A stretch of DNA of 64,000 nt from Hymenolepis diminuta (lineage: Eukaryota > Platyhelminthes > Cestoda > Cyclophyllidea > Hymenolepididae), in assembly GCA_900708905.1 (NCBI GenBank), contig CAADRB010000028.1, positions 997,541 through 1,061,540 on the forward strand. Direction: 5' to 3'. Below are positions 24,601 to 35,000 of this stretch, piece by piece; within the stretch, counting starts at the first letter, position 1, and each line of letters begins with the position of its first letter. The position numbers and the translations under genes are program-made. Below the pieces are notes generated by a model. That model ran no database searches. It had not been told where the DNA came from and saw only the letters and a program-made list of their open reading frames with translations.

Positions 24601-25615
24601 GTTTACACTTAATGAGCGTTTGTTACTATTCAGTTGTCAAAGTCCGTGTGCTTTGTTTGTTTGTTTAAGTCCACCTTAATTTTTCATGGGATATCTCAAT
24701 GGGCGGTTCCGTACCGTTTTTCACTGATAATTACTCGTAATTTACATGTAGGATGAGAAAGTAAACTTGCAAACGGAAGTTCTCCACGATAATATGCGTG
24801 AAAAACCATCAGACCATCTTACAGAAAATAAAATCTGATGCCAAAAGAAGCTCTTAGTGATTTGGGAGAGATGCAACTGTCGAAAAAAGTGCGAAGTATC
24901 TAAGCATAATTAAAATTTTTTATTTCACTCCGAAGAGGATATGAGATAGCAAGATTAAGCACCACTTTAGCCCATTATTCTCTACATATCGATTTAGATT
25001 TAAGTAGATAAGATGTCTCTCATTCCATCAATAGATGTCGACAGCCTGGATTAGGGGACAGGTTTCCAGAATTAAAATATGTTTCCAGTTTTTCCGCGTT
25101 TAGCGGAGTCCAGTAAATTTCTAGAAATCATCTTATTTTAAGTTCTTTATTTGTAATCATTAATGATAAAATCCGGGCTTAAACGACTTAATGCAACAAA
25201 GTAATAATATAATATGTGGTTCGACGCAATCAAGCTGAAGGATCAATGACTTCATAAATGAAGGACTAACGGGTAATGAGATTCAGTGTTTCAAAGATTA
25301 GCCACAAACTTTAAGCAGAAGTTTAAATAAACTGTTTCCTGTTAATTGAAATCATCATATTAATTAAATATCACTATAATTAATTGATCATTAATTAAAC
25401 AAATAATTATAATTAATCATTATATTGTTAATTATATTTAGATGAACGACCATTTGGACACTTGTTTAAGCCGGCAGACGGTGCTAGAAGCAGTCCAGGA
25501 GACGTTTACTTCACCTCAGCCAAGTACATCAAACTCTCCCTCTGTGGGAGTGAAACGACCAGTACGACCGGCTAGCTTTGACGGTCCGTTAGACAAATAC
25601 TTCAAGATTGAATGA
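535..25615 (+). CDS. POLK: DNA polymerase kappa, 5'-partial gene (10 exons)
   Basis: Y-family translesion DNA polymerase that inserts opposite and extends past bulky minor-groove lesions in the nucleus. Coding exons: 535-687, 4764-5071, 7513-7820, 8751-8875, 16055-16293, 18843-18939, 21863-22043, 22206-22345, 24164-24307 and 25442-25615. Together they give 622 residues with all phases closing. Visible in order: [14 protein letters not shown] (residues 21-34; metal ligand D22, steric-gate Y27), [10 protein letters not shown] (D117, E118), the kappa-specific GTSAEEAV and IAPN..NKPNGQY motifs, the helix-hairpin-helix PGIGYVTE of the thumb, the little finger (VTMKLK, LRLMGVRISN), one UBZ4 finger (C551, C554, H569, C573) and a PIP-box-like tail (LDKYF). 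The N-terminal part before the palm (about 100 residues in vertebrate kappa) lies left of the window. Vertebrate POLK has two UBZ fingers; only one is visible here. Kappa, rather than eta, iota or Rev1, is supported by the IAPN/NKPNGQY region and the UBZ type. Confidence 0.95.
688..4763 (+). other. POLK intron (4.1 kb), no gene seen
   Basis: AT-rich intron between palm exons. Open frames inside it are short and resemble nothing I know. The only notable structure is an uninterrupted run of 12 G at 1501-1512. Confidence 0.85.
1501..1512. repeat. Poly-G run (G12)
   Basis: Twelve consecutive G, directly after GTCGAGGT, inside the first visible POLK intron. It is isolated in AT-rich surroundings and is prone to polymerase slippage and sequencing error. 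Confidence 0.95.
4764..5071 (+). CDS. POLK: POLK exon b: fingers and second catalytic motif
   Basis: The acceptor is CTGTTTTAG and the donor CAG|GTAAGT. It encodes [34 protein letters not shown] and [17 protein letters not shown]117 and E118 in SLDE are the other two acidic catalytic residues. The exon ends in phase 2 (AG + A gives Arg). Confidence 0.95.
6580..6830 (-). mobile_element. tRNA-derived SINE relic, family A copy 1
   Basis: On the minus strand a pol III A-box-like segment (TGGCGTAACGGTTAATGTG, about 6799-6817) is followed by a B-box-like GGGTTCAATGTCC (6762-6774). The spacing is that of a tRNA gene, and a body containing GAGGCTCCATGTTGC follows. Stems of a functional tRNA do not close, so it is a SINE head or tRNA pseudogene. 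The GAGGCTCCA block recurs in the copy at 13.8-14.0 kb. Confidence 0.6.
6995..7135 (+). mobile_element. tRNA-derived SINE relic, family A copy 2
   Basis: TGGAACGGAGGTCAACGTG (A-box-like, about 7012-7030) is followed by ATGTTCATCGGTGC in the B-box position. The next stretch, AAATTCACTGACATGATGG, resembles that of the 13.8-14.0 kb copy when that one is read on the minus strand. It is diverged, and lies inverted relative to copy 1 some 170 bp away. Confidence 0.5.
7513..7820 (+). CDS. POLK: POLK exon c: Ser-rich insertion and kappa motif
   Basis: The acceptor is ACTTTAG and the donor CTG|GTAAGG. The first base completes an Arg codon. The exon begins with a serine/threonine-rich, low-complexity stretch (about 40 residues) between palm segments; vertebrate kappa also has a poorly conserved insertion there. 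It then gives [20 protein letters not shown] and LTCSAG, the conserved kappa palm helix. A CLLC pair sits in the insertion, but I see no matching ligands to call a zinc site. Confidence 0.93.
7821..8750 (+). other. POLK intron (0.9 kb), nothing seen
   Basis: AT-rich intron ending in TTGTCTATAG. I see no repeats or RNA genes in it. Confidence 0.85.
8751..8875 (+). CDS. POLK: POLK exon d: IAPN / NKPNGQY palm end
   Basis: It completes G and encodes [20 protein letters not shown] and FISPLPIRK, a signature of pol kappa and DinB-type Y-family enzymes at the palm-thumb transition. The donor is AAG|GTTAGT. The exon ends at phase 0. Confidence 0.95.
10495..10690 (+). mobile_element. SINE-like repeat, family B copy 1
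   Basis: A GATTTGATCCCTGG block (10,568-10,581; B-box-like) precedes TTGAGTTCATGTCCGTAACA and ends in GGTTGGTCATGCCA (to about 10,657). The same order of blocks recurs, diverged, at 53.1-53.3 kb and in part at 47.2 kb. This shows a dispersed family. Confidence 0.55.
13825..14010 (-). mobile_element. tRNA-derived SINE relic, family A copy 3
   Basis: On the minus strand, TAGGCGCAAGCAGTGGTTAA (A-box-like) is followed by a clean B box, GTGTTCGACGCC, then ACAAATTCAACGATATGG and GAGGCTCCAGAATGCC. It shares the GAGGCTCCA block with the 6.6 kb copy and the AAATTCA.TGA.ATG stretch with the 7.0 kb copy. Confidence 0.6.
16055..16293 (+). CDS. POLK: POLK exon e: thumb helix-hairpin-helix
   Basis: The acceptor is TAACTTCAG and the donor AAG|GTAAGT. 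It encodes [20 protein letters not shown] (the HhH that grips the DNA backbone) and ends with QKSMSTER. The last motif is the conserved K-S-x-S-x-E-R that leads into the little finger. Confidence 0.95.
16294..18842 (+). other. POLK intron (2.5 kb), nothing seen
   Basis: AT-rich, with no exon or repeat family I can identify. Confidence 0.8.
18843..18939 (+). CDS. POLK: POLK exon f, ending at a GC-AG intron
   Basis: It completes Arg and gives [19 protein letters not shown] and [10 protein letters not shown], the linker helix into the little finger. The following intron starts CAG|GCAAGT, the consensus of minor-class GC-AG introns. The next exon reads GKTVTMKLK exactly where the family expects it, and reading on without splicing meets a stop after seven more codons. 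Confidence 0.93.
18940..21862 (+). other. POLK GC-AG intron (2.9 kb)
   Basis: Donor GCAAGT at 18,940-18,945; acceptor TTTTCAG at 21,856-21,862. It contains a GC-richer, retroelement-like patch (19,150-19,720). The remainder is AT-rich without recognisable features. Confidence 0.85.
19150..19720. mobile_element. GC-richer retroelement-like patch (unclassified)
   Basis: About 550 bp stands out from the AT-rich intron. It holds GTTGGCGTTAGATAACAACC near the left end, a purine tract GAGAGGGGGAGAGAAAGAGG (from about 19,328), GC-rich blocks, an ambiguous base N at 19,612, and CAATAAATCAATG (about 19,673) like an internal poly(A) signal near the right end. The architecture would suit a solo LTR or a non-autonomous retroelement, but I could not define terminal repeats or a target-site duplication. 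Confidence 0.35.
21863..22043 (+). CDS. POLK: POLK exon g: little finger core
   Basis: It starts [20 protein letters not shown] at phase 0 and ends LTLRLMg with donor TGG|GTAGCA. These are the beta strands of the polymerase-associated (little finger) domain that contacts the template. Confidence 0.95.
22206..22345 (+). CDS. POLK: POLK exon h: end of little finger
   Basis: It completes the Gly of LMG and continues [15 protein letters not shown], the last strand of the little finger, then a spacer. The 3' end is uncertain. ATT|GTTAGT (exon end 22,345) fits the donor consensus better than GAG|GTTCCT (exon end 22,321). Both keep phase 0, and they differ by eight residues. Confidence 0.85.
22346..24163 (+). 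other. POLK intron (1.8 kb), nothing seen
   Basis: AT-rich intron. No repeat or RNA gene recognised. Confidence 0.8.
24164..24307 (+). CDS. POLK: POLK exon i: first half of UBZ zinc finger
   Basis: The acceptor is CATTCACAG and the donor CAG|GTAATT; phase 0 at both ends (48 codons). After a spacer (EIQDTSILK...) it encodes [18 protein letters not shown], giving the two cysteines (C551, C554) of a UBZ4 ubiquitin-binding zinc finger. The other two ligands are on the next exon. Confidence 0.9.
24308..25441 (+). other. POLK last intron (1.1 kb) with AT-palindromic 3' end
   Basis: It splits the UBZ finger. The last 100 bp or so (25,340-25,441) consist almost only of TTAATTA/ATTAAT blocks that can fold on themselves. 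The acceptor (TTATATTTAG) therefore lacks an ordinary pyrimidine tract. Confidence 0.85.
25442..25615 (+). CDS. POLK: POLK last exon: second half of UBZ and PIP-like tail
   Basis: It begins [12 protein letters not shown], giving H569 and C573 of the UBZ finger, followed by a Ser/Pro-rich linker. It ends ...[11 protein letters not shown] and TGA at 25,613-25,615. LDKYF close to the C terminus resembles the PCNA-interacting (PIP) box found at the end of vertebrate kappa (LDIFF). The leading Gln is not present, so it would be a degenerate PIP box. Confidence 0.92.
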   Translation: MNDHLDTCLSRQTVLEAVQETFTSPQPSTSNSPSVGVKRPVRPASFDGPLDKYFKIE

Positions 25616-25875
25616 TGCATTTAAAAAGTTTACTTTTTAAGCATTTTGTAGCTATTTCTACCAAGCAATAAAGAAGATTATTAAGTCTTCTCGTATTATA
25701 ATATGATTGACAAACGTACTTCATATGCATGTAAAAGATGCATGTATTGACGTGCACAGTTCCTTAAGTACTACTGTGACTAGAAATTCATTCTATGTAA
25801 AACTTGCTCGTGCTTTAGAGAACTAGAGGTGAATTTAAGGTCAATTAGTGTTTCGCATTAGTGTTTTGGGTCATT
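25616..25875. other. Convergent 3' gap between POLK and CFAP61
   Basis: Only 260 bp separate the two stop codons. The POLK AATAAA is clear. On the minus strand I see no canonical AATAAA for CFAP61 in the gap. The nearest variant is ATTAAA, formed by plus TTTAAT at 25,875-25,880, which overlaps the CFAP61 stop. The two 3' UTRs may therefore overlap. Confidence 0.7.
25667..25672 (+). terminator. Poly(A) signal of POLK
   Basis: Canonical AATAAA, 52 bp after the POLK stop codon. It lies in the short gap before the convergent CFAP61 stop. Confidence 0.75.
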
Positions 25876-26031
25876 TTAATCTACTTGTTTAATCATATCG
25901 GGTTTGGCATACATAGGCAAGAGATCGTAGTTGTTAGCGATGAAGTCAATAGTCTTCTTTTCAACTTCAGCTTTGTGGCCCCTTCGGAGATGCTCAAGAC
26001 GTATTCTCTCAAGCGTTTCCTCTGATGCCTT
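25876..26031 (-). CDS. CFAP61: CFAP61 exon 23 with stop codon
   Basis: KASEETLERIRLEHLRRGHK, then NNYDLLPMYAKPD, ending in TAA. The human C terminus reads YNRYHLPMYAWPG, so the LPMYA.P ending confirms the end of the protein. Confidence 0.93.
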   Translation of the reverse strand, partial: KASEETLERIRLEHLRRGHKAEVEKKTIDFIANNYDLLPMYAKPDMIKQVD

Positions 26032-29000
26032 CTGAAATAGAAATTAACACAATATGCATCGTCAAACGGATTAGGATTGTATCAGAAAATGAGTCGTAGT
26101 AGCGTGCGTATCATGAAGGTAGAGGGGGCAAAGTGGTTCCCATTTTGAAACGTGCTTTTTTTAACGCAATTTATAACTGTAGCTCTTTACCCCAGTATTC
26201 TTAGATGTACATAAATTCTACTCAGGTTCACCAATGATACGGATATGCATAATTAAACCTTTGTTGCAAAGATTTTCTAAAAGTTTTTCATTATTTTGAA
26301 TGTATGATCTCAAAACTAAAAGGTGCTTGATGATTTTAATTCAACTTATTAATGATGCTTACTTGTGATCCAGGTCTTCATTTTAGGTGTCTTGACTTAA
26401 ACGTTAAAGCTTTTGCCTGTGGGATAACTGGTTGTCAGTTTTAGTCAACCATTCTCCCTATTTTTTTCTTTACTATTTCTAGGAGCGACTTTAGCTATTG
26501 TATAATTTTCCAATGAAAATGGGATAGATTAACCAACCTTTTCAGATGGATCGATGGTACTTCGGACAAAATCTATGAGAGTTCCCTGATCTTTTTCCTA
26601 GAAAACAATGTTAACTTGGTTATATATTCGAAACTTGTCCAGGTGAGAGCCATAAAGTATCCTACCTTCGCTTTACAACAGAGCTCGTGAATGTCTTCTT
26701 TGAATTCATAGAACCGATCATGAAATAGAGCCATTGCCCAAGGTTCTTCAAAGAATCTATAAGGATGAAGTAATTGTCAGTGCGTTTTAAGAAACTTACG
26801 AATATAAATCATCAATTAGCCCTTCTTCATAACGAGATAATAGATTATTCACCAGCTTCTCATGTGTTGAGTATAAACAGAAGTAATTATGCATGGGAAT
26901 CGGCTAAAACGCAGTTACAGAAAAAAAGCATAACAGTAACATTGGAGATAATATCAAAAAATAAGAAAAATAAGGAATTGGTCCTACCTTTCTAGAGAGA
27001 CAAACAATACGCTCAATTCGGTTGAGATCATCAATATGAATGTGGAAATAGCCAGATTCTTCATCTGATGCCCCAGTAACCAGAGATTTTCCCTAGAATC
27101 AAAAAAGGTAGATTTAGTTTAGATTAAGTTAAATCGTTCGGTTTTTCTCTAATTACAAAGTCAGGATCATTTTGTCTTAGAAGGAAGTTCTTTTTATATC
27201 CAGGAGGACAGATACGCATGTAGATATAGCCTCCGGGAAGTTTGGCGTAGGCAACCCGGGGCATTTTGAATTGTGGCAGGAGATGAGAATCATCCTTAAC
27301 GGTTTCTGTAGGCCTCTCAATACTGGGATCAAATTCTTTTAGAAAGGCTTCTCCTAACTAGATTAAATTAATGCGTAGTCAAACATTTTATAATATTAGA
27401 ATCTCTTAATTCTTGAAAATCATGATTTACCTTCTGCCCGATTTCTAGACTGTTCAATAAGCTATGTGTGAACTTGTCATTGCACAAGATTCTGGGGTAT
27501 TTTGTCGCGGGTCCAGCAGCTCGGATGCAAGGATCACTGGTGCGGAAGTTAATGTCAATGACCAGTTGTTTGTCGAATACCAAGCAGGCATGATTGACGG
27601 CTAGATATGTAGAAATGGAAGTACAATACGTAGTTTGAATTGGCCAGTGTAGCAATGTAAATATTGCTATACTGTTTTAATCTATTTTAATATGGTTGAC
27701 ATCTTAAAAACTGTATTCAGAGTTTTTTAAACATATTATATGAAACATTAGGTAGTCCATTTATTTTACTGGTCATGTCAAGTGTGTAAAATTATCGATC
27801 TTTGTGCCTATTCATTAAGGATCTAGACTTATGGAGGATAAATTCAACCGCACGTGGGTTATTTTGGAAGAGCTAATGTCGAATACAGGTGTAGATATCC
27901 AAGCGCTGGTTACTTACTTACTGGTATCCAAAAATTGTTAAGAAATTTAACGTCCCAACCTAATTGTACATTTAGTGAAATTTAAACCAGATTTCTTCTT
28001 TCTGAAAAAAGATAGCTGTTAGTACCTGCCTCTTCTGTATGGACCGAAAAAGTTTACTGACATTCGCCGAAGCGTACAAACTCACTGGTCTTACCAATGA
28101 CCAGTAGTAATACCCATGAGTAAATTAGACATCACTTAAAAAATCAGATAGTAATTATAGCTGTGGTAATTAAAGAAATTAAACAGACGGACAGTTATTT
28201 GGCATAGAAATTAAGTACAAGCCAGAGGAGCGTTTTGATAATTATAGTCGTTGGTTCACAGAATAAACAAGATAATTCGATTTACCTTTAAAGAAGTCGT
28301 AGTCGATTTTCTTGTCCACATATGAGAAGAAAGCCTAAAACGTATCAGGGTTGTTTGTTGACACAATTATTTTCATGCAGTCTAATTGAATTAATTCAAG
28401 TTTATGATAAATATACTGAAGAACCTAAAGTCAATTCCCGTAACTTTATCACAAGAAAAGAAATTCATTTCCTAATTGGCCTAACTTTAATCACATTTGT
28501 TCCTACATTATAACCACATGATGCGGTTTTAATCGGATTATAATAGCTAAAGTAGTGTTAAAAATTATATTATTATTATATCTTTGAGAAAAAACTTAAA
28601 GCTAAAAGTATACTTTAATTAGATGAAAAGTTAATTATCTGATAGTTAATTGATTAACTGCGGTTTTCTAATTTATTTATTTAAATGGGGTAATATTAAA
28701 GCAGGTTCCCTTAAAGATACGAAAGACTTTAATTTATAATAAATAAATTAATAAACAATTCTATTACTTAATTTCCTTAAGATTGGACATTATCATCCTA
28801 ATTATCATAGGTATTATTATCAGAGCAAATTATTACAAATTTAAATTGCGGAGAAGCATCTAAGCACAGGGCGTAGTAGAATTGAGAAAGAGGGTCTAAT
28901 GGGAGAGGGGTTGGGAGGAAGTAAAAAATTATTATCAGGATATCGAAAAATTTTTGTTTCAATTAAATTTTGGGATTATCATGTTAATGTTCCTAATTTT

Positions 29001-32000
29001 AAATTTCAGGAGTTGACCGTAGGTTTCATAAGTTATTCACATCTGCATTGCTAAGAACTTGCTGATTAAAAGGAGTTAGTTATGTCATCTCAGTATGAAA
29101 AGTTTTCGGATGTTCAAAGGCAGATAAATGATATCCAGGACGATAATTATAACACGATAGGGCCTACTGGAGTTCACTTATGATAAATTCTATTGGCTGA
29201 TCGCTGTTAGAATGAGTAAAATTCAAATATTCGTAAAGAAAAACACTACTCACCACACATCGAATGCGTTTTTCAATTCCATCAAAAAGGAATGTTGCGC
29301 TTTCAATTTCGTCAACATATAAGGCAGCTTGGTCATCATTCCAGCAGACTAGCTGACAGTTTTTGAATATACGTATTCGTAGACGTTCTATTTCCCTATG
29401 GATGACTGATTCTACTGTGAGATCCTCGAACACGTTCGACGTGACATTGGATCCATCTTCTGTACCAAGAGACTGGAAAGTAGAAAATGTTGGATTGAGT
29501 AGACTCTGATTCGGGTGGAAACGGAATAGAATTATAAAACGAAATACCGCATGCAAAAAAGCTACCCCAAAATTAAATTATACCAGCTTTGGTTATCTAA
29601 CCAGTAGAACTTTTGATTAACGTAAATGAGTTAGTGAAGAGAAAATCAAGTAACATTATAAATACATCTCTCACACTTACTCTGACAAACTTTCTATTAT
29701 TTTGAGTAACGAGTTAATAGTTGTGCAAGGGAATGCAAACGTAAGTTTATCAGTCAGCATCAACACAATTGCCCCCTATAGCTCCGAAAAATAATTTTAA
29801 TTTTGTGTATCAAGTATCTGTAAAATTTCATTGAAATCTTTATATATCAGGAATAAAATCTTTATATCTTGCACTCTATCCTTTCGGTAAGTATAGCGCT
29901 GAGTTCAATATATATCTCTGCGTAAATCTTATTTGAGTGTTACTTAACAGATCGTCTTATTTGGCCCAGAAGAAACAAATATAAACGTAAATATGGTTGC
30001 ATCTTTCAGTTCTATAATTTTCAAAATAGTGCTTGCTAATTAGGGGGAATATCTTTGCATACTGTTGATGAATTTGTACAAAGCAATAATTTCTCTAGGG
30101 TGCAAAACGCTTTCGTCGTCTAGTAAACTGCCTCCCCAACTGGGTTTTTCGTCAAGGTCAAATCTTTCCATAAGCGACAATAACCTAACGTGCTTTTATA
30201 AAAATAAGTTCGAAATATGTCGGGCAAGTAATGATAAACGTTTTACCGCCTTTAAACAGAAATAGATACAAATTGGAAACTATTATTTCAGCATCTGTAG
30301 AGTATTTAAATCGGGAAAACGGTTCTATTTTAGGAGGACCTACGTTTTGTTACAGTAAAATTTTGAAAGATGAATCTATTACTTGCTCGCTATGCCAGTA
30401 CCTTTTTATCTTACAATTCATCGTAAAAATGATAAAATCTATGATCTACAGGGATAAAGTCAAATAAATATCAGGTTTATCACTGAATGATTACAAACGT
30501 AAATCCAGACATTGGAGGGTGTGTTAATAAACTTATCCAAATATTATTACAAAGAAATATTATTACTAATATTGGTAGCCTACGTTTTTTAAAATCTTTT
30601 ATTGGAAAAGAAAAAAACAATCCCATATTGGGAAATTTAGTATAAATCTGAGTTTTCGAAGAACGATTTCAATGCGTGATGCCGAAAAAAGATGTCAAGG
30701 GATGAAAATTCTCTTGATACACTTGTTACACTTCCATTTAAGGAGCAAACTCTCATCGTAATACATTGAGTATTTATTATAGGTTTTAGAAGATATGTCA
30801 AAATCGAATGCATTGGGGAGCAAGAGCTCGAATGGATTGGGTGGAATTCCTATTGATGAATAAGGCTACAGTCCGTTCCCCTTTCCTAACTCATTAGGTA
30901 TTCTCTACTCTTTCCATTATGAAAGTAATCTCATGGATAGTTTCCTTTTTACACACTTATCCTACTTGTTGTTATACAAGTATATGTATCCAAATTATAC
31001 AAATATATGTTTGTTTAATCAATATACCTATTAAACAAAAAGGCTACTTTTCAATGAGTCGCCAACAGCGGAGAGTATGAGATTAATAGAAAGTAGTTGC
31101 ACCGATAAATAAGATTTATAATTGAATATTACTGGAGGAAATTATTCTCCACACTAAATACCTTTTGAAAAGATGAGCTAGTCATATTCAACGAAATCAT
31201 TAAAATATTGATATGTAATAGTTATTTTTATTTTAGATATTACAATTGATTAGATATTACAATATCCTTAATTAAGATATCAATTAAAAAATCACAAAAT
31301 AAGTGCAATATTCTTTAGCCCCACCTGCACTTAAAAATAGCACCTGCAACTGCTAACCAATGGGAGTTTAACCTCGACAGTTATTGGTCAATGGGTCATT
31401 TTGATACACTTCATTCTTTCAAGGTCACGTTATTCCTGTATGTAGTAGTTTAGCTATTTGTTTAGCATAAGAATGGACATTCTGTCCTTGATAGGGTTTA
31501 TCCATACATTAATTATTCAAATGAAAGTGAATAAACATCAAATCAGAGTTCTATGTGAACAATAAATGGTCATCGTCAAATGTGAAGTCTCTTCACCATG
31601 AGGATATACGAACTGATGAAAAATATGCAGTCATACACGGATGATGGAATATTAAGTGTACTAAACAAGAACATTTATTCCAGTTTGTTACGGATACTAG
31701 TTAATTATTTTTCAAGCTCTATCAAAAAGACCTTCCCCCAGATTATCAATATTTTAATATGATTCTACTTCGGTAAATAATGTAAATACGATGGATTTCT
31801 TTCTCGAAATCGGAGGTCAGTCAACTCACATCTGATTTCACAATTGGATGTACCATAATAATGCGGAAATTGGGAACACCCATTTGAAGTAGACCATTCA
31901 CACAGGCGTAGGCATCTAGACAATCTCCATACACGATTATCGGACCCTCATCTGGTTTAAATTTGGACTTTTTTGGTGATTCAGGGTCTTCTAGAAGGGC

Positions 32001-35000
32001 ACTGGTTTGAAGCACTTCGTTGTAGAATACTTTCTGTTGATCCACATCGTTTGGAATGAGATGCTTCTCCACATAGGATATGGCATCGAGTGTACTGCAT
32101 TCGTCGTTTAACAAGAAGAGGTTAGAAGCCTTGTGTTTGGTGGTGATTAAAGCTAGAAATGTAAATATTAGCATTTTGTTCTTTTCCGTAAATATTAGTG
32201 TGGAGTTAACAACAACGAAATTACATTTTTCAATTGAGAGTCCACTGCGTCTAGGATTCAAGACTCGGTTAAGAAGAGATCACAGTACTCCAATGCTTCT
32301 GAATATTCTACTTCCGGATTTCAAAAGTTATGAAATTCTTAGCCTAACCCTCAATGAAATATATTATTGGACACATCCAATTAATTTAACCAGTGTTTCA
32401 TTAACCTACCTTCCTTATTGCATGCTCGCTAGCCCTAACTGATTAATGGGTGGTGTGAATACACACATGTTAACTCTGGTTTATCTAGATATCAAAAAAT
32501 ATGATAAGTGATATTTCATAATACCAAAATATTTGTTTCGTACTCGCTGCTGGAAAGGCGCGTGTGGCCCACGTAGTTCCATTGACGTTACATTGAATTG
32601 ACTTTTTTCCCACCATTCTTTCATTCCCACCATCTATTTGTTAGAGACTGTCCATATCCGGAAGAGAACAAAATTTAGTGAATAATAATGGAGGATATGA
32701 AGAATTTGGGAACCCGTTTTTATATACAAATAAAGGAATACGATGGTAGACTAAAAAGCCGCAGGGACCAGCGTGAAACAGCTGAATGATCGGTTTCTGC
32801 ATTTTCTTCACTTATTATCTAACTTAACATTTTAATTGCACTTTGATATCCAACTCTGTGATTTGTGCTTTCAAAGATGTGTTTTAAACTTTATATCCGA
32901 TCATATTTCTTCCCGCTCTGTGCAGTTTTGGACCTTTTGCGTTTTGACTTTAAATCTTCTGATTGCGCCCGAATTTTCTTATTCTTTCTTAGTGGCTGTT
33001 GTTCCCTCTATATATCCATGAACCTATCATCTAAGAATTATTAAGTATAGACAGTTCAACTAACTCCGCCTATCTTGTTCACAGCAGCTTCGCTAAACAG
33101 TACTGCATTGCCTCAATCATTTTTGCTATCTTCATCGAAAGGATTAAATCTGGCTGTGATTACAAGACCCACAAACGTGAACATCTTTGACTGTGTGTAA
33201 GAAGCCCTGTTGTCAATTTCTTTCGCACTTTTACTCACATCTATCAAACCTATCTCAAATCTATAGACAACTAAATCACCTATCAGCACCGACACTCCCT
33301 ATTCAGCGGATCATGTGTCTGTAAATTACTTTTTCTTCCTAATGTCTAGATCGCTACCTGTCAAAAATACGGTAAAAAATGAAAAAGACAAAGTTCCGAA
33401 ATGGACTTAATGCATAGGTTGAGAGAAGGATAGTTTCAGGCAAAGTAAACCTGTGAAGAATCATTAAAAGAAAGGGAATTATTATGTCGCTATCTTTTCA
33501 GGACCATAAAATAAAAGAATTTGTTAAAAACGTGTTAAATAGTATCATAATATTCTCCTGGCTTTTGGAAATAACAGATTTGTTATGTAGACTTCTAATT
33601 AATCAACAGTGCAAAACATCGTGGGCAAGAATTCGCTCAGTAATCCATGGGATGAATTATGATATTTGAATTTTGGAACGTGAAGCAGAAGGTATTGATG
33701 AAGGACGAGCAGATTAAGTAAATATTGAACAGCCCATTAACTTTATTCCTCTCTCCTTTACTTCCTATTGAATTTACTATTAAACAATTTCAATTGATTT
33801 CCATGATGAGAAGTTGTGCATTTTTACCTGGCCATGGGTTGCAATAATATGATAAAGAGAACATTTCATCAAAAACCCCTGTCATTTTTAGGAATTTTGA
33901 AACTGAATTTTTTCATATTAACGGTAGTTACAACTATCCCCCACTCTTTGCTATTATTTGCTTAAAAGCACTATCGTCTTTGGGCACAGGAAGTACAAAA
34001 CGCCTAGCTAACGTCTATATTTGGTATTCAATGGTTGCAATTGTGATTGTTCACTTAAAAGGAATGGTATTAAAGTAAATCGAACTAGTCCCCAATTCTA
34101 AATACAGTATGAAGACTTATCAAAAAGTAAAATTGGAATAACAAAAATCACCCAGGAGTAGAGTGAAATACTAATGAAATGAATAACTCCGGACATTTTA
34201 AATTAAAGGATAATGCACAAGAATGTATCAAGTTAACGCCAACTACGCATGCGAAGAGATAAGATAGACACTTATATACGTTTAAACCACCAAACGCGTA
34301 GATTTCGAAAAATAGGATGTAGGCTAAGCTAACTTCCTCACCAGCCAGTATGGAAGCATTTGGCAACACGCAGACCAATTAGAACAGCATGGGCACGAAG
34401 AATATCAATGTACAGTCTCATTTTGGAAGAGAGGACAGTGGTCAATGTGACAAGATAGATAGATTTATATCTATATATAATGCTTCTTGGTCAATCTTTC
34501 TGTCTTTCATAATCATATTGACTTTACGCCCTTTCATATTAGCTTCCCTTTTCTATATGATATTCTTTAATAAATACTTAAGCAGACCACACTTCCTACA
34601 CAGAGAAGAAGGACTAAATCTTTTAAAAGTAATGCTGAGCAATCACGCAAGGTACTAATAAAAAAGATACATAGGTGAATAAGAATGGAGTAGGGATTAA
34701 TTCATGATGTGTGCTAGAAAAAGGATGTTCACATTCTCCACAGGTATTCCCGATTATTCATGCTGATTTTAAAATACTACGGGCAGAATTTAGAGATTAC
34801 TTGAATAAGACATTAAATATTCTGAAATTAAAAGTCTTTTTCAGATTATTGATAGTTATGACTATCATGTGAGTCATATACATTAGGCTAGGTTAGTGCA
34901 TTAGGAGCATCAAGTTCGAGATAAAATCAGATTTCAAATATATTTAAGATAACATCTCATCTATTTAAAACATCATTAATCCTATTCTAGCATCTGCGGC

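Noticed and set aside
29164..29253. Extension of CFAP61 exon 15 past its donor
   Set aside because: The open frame continues, but GTG|GTGAGT is a good donor and the family continues with AFFSYVDKK on exon 16.
32080..32442. 120-codon plus-strand frame
   Set aside because: It lies antisense over CFAP61 exon 14 and its intron. The minus-strand reading is the real one.
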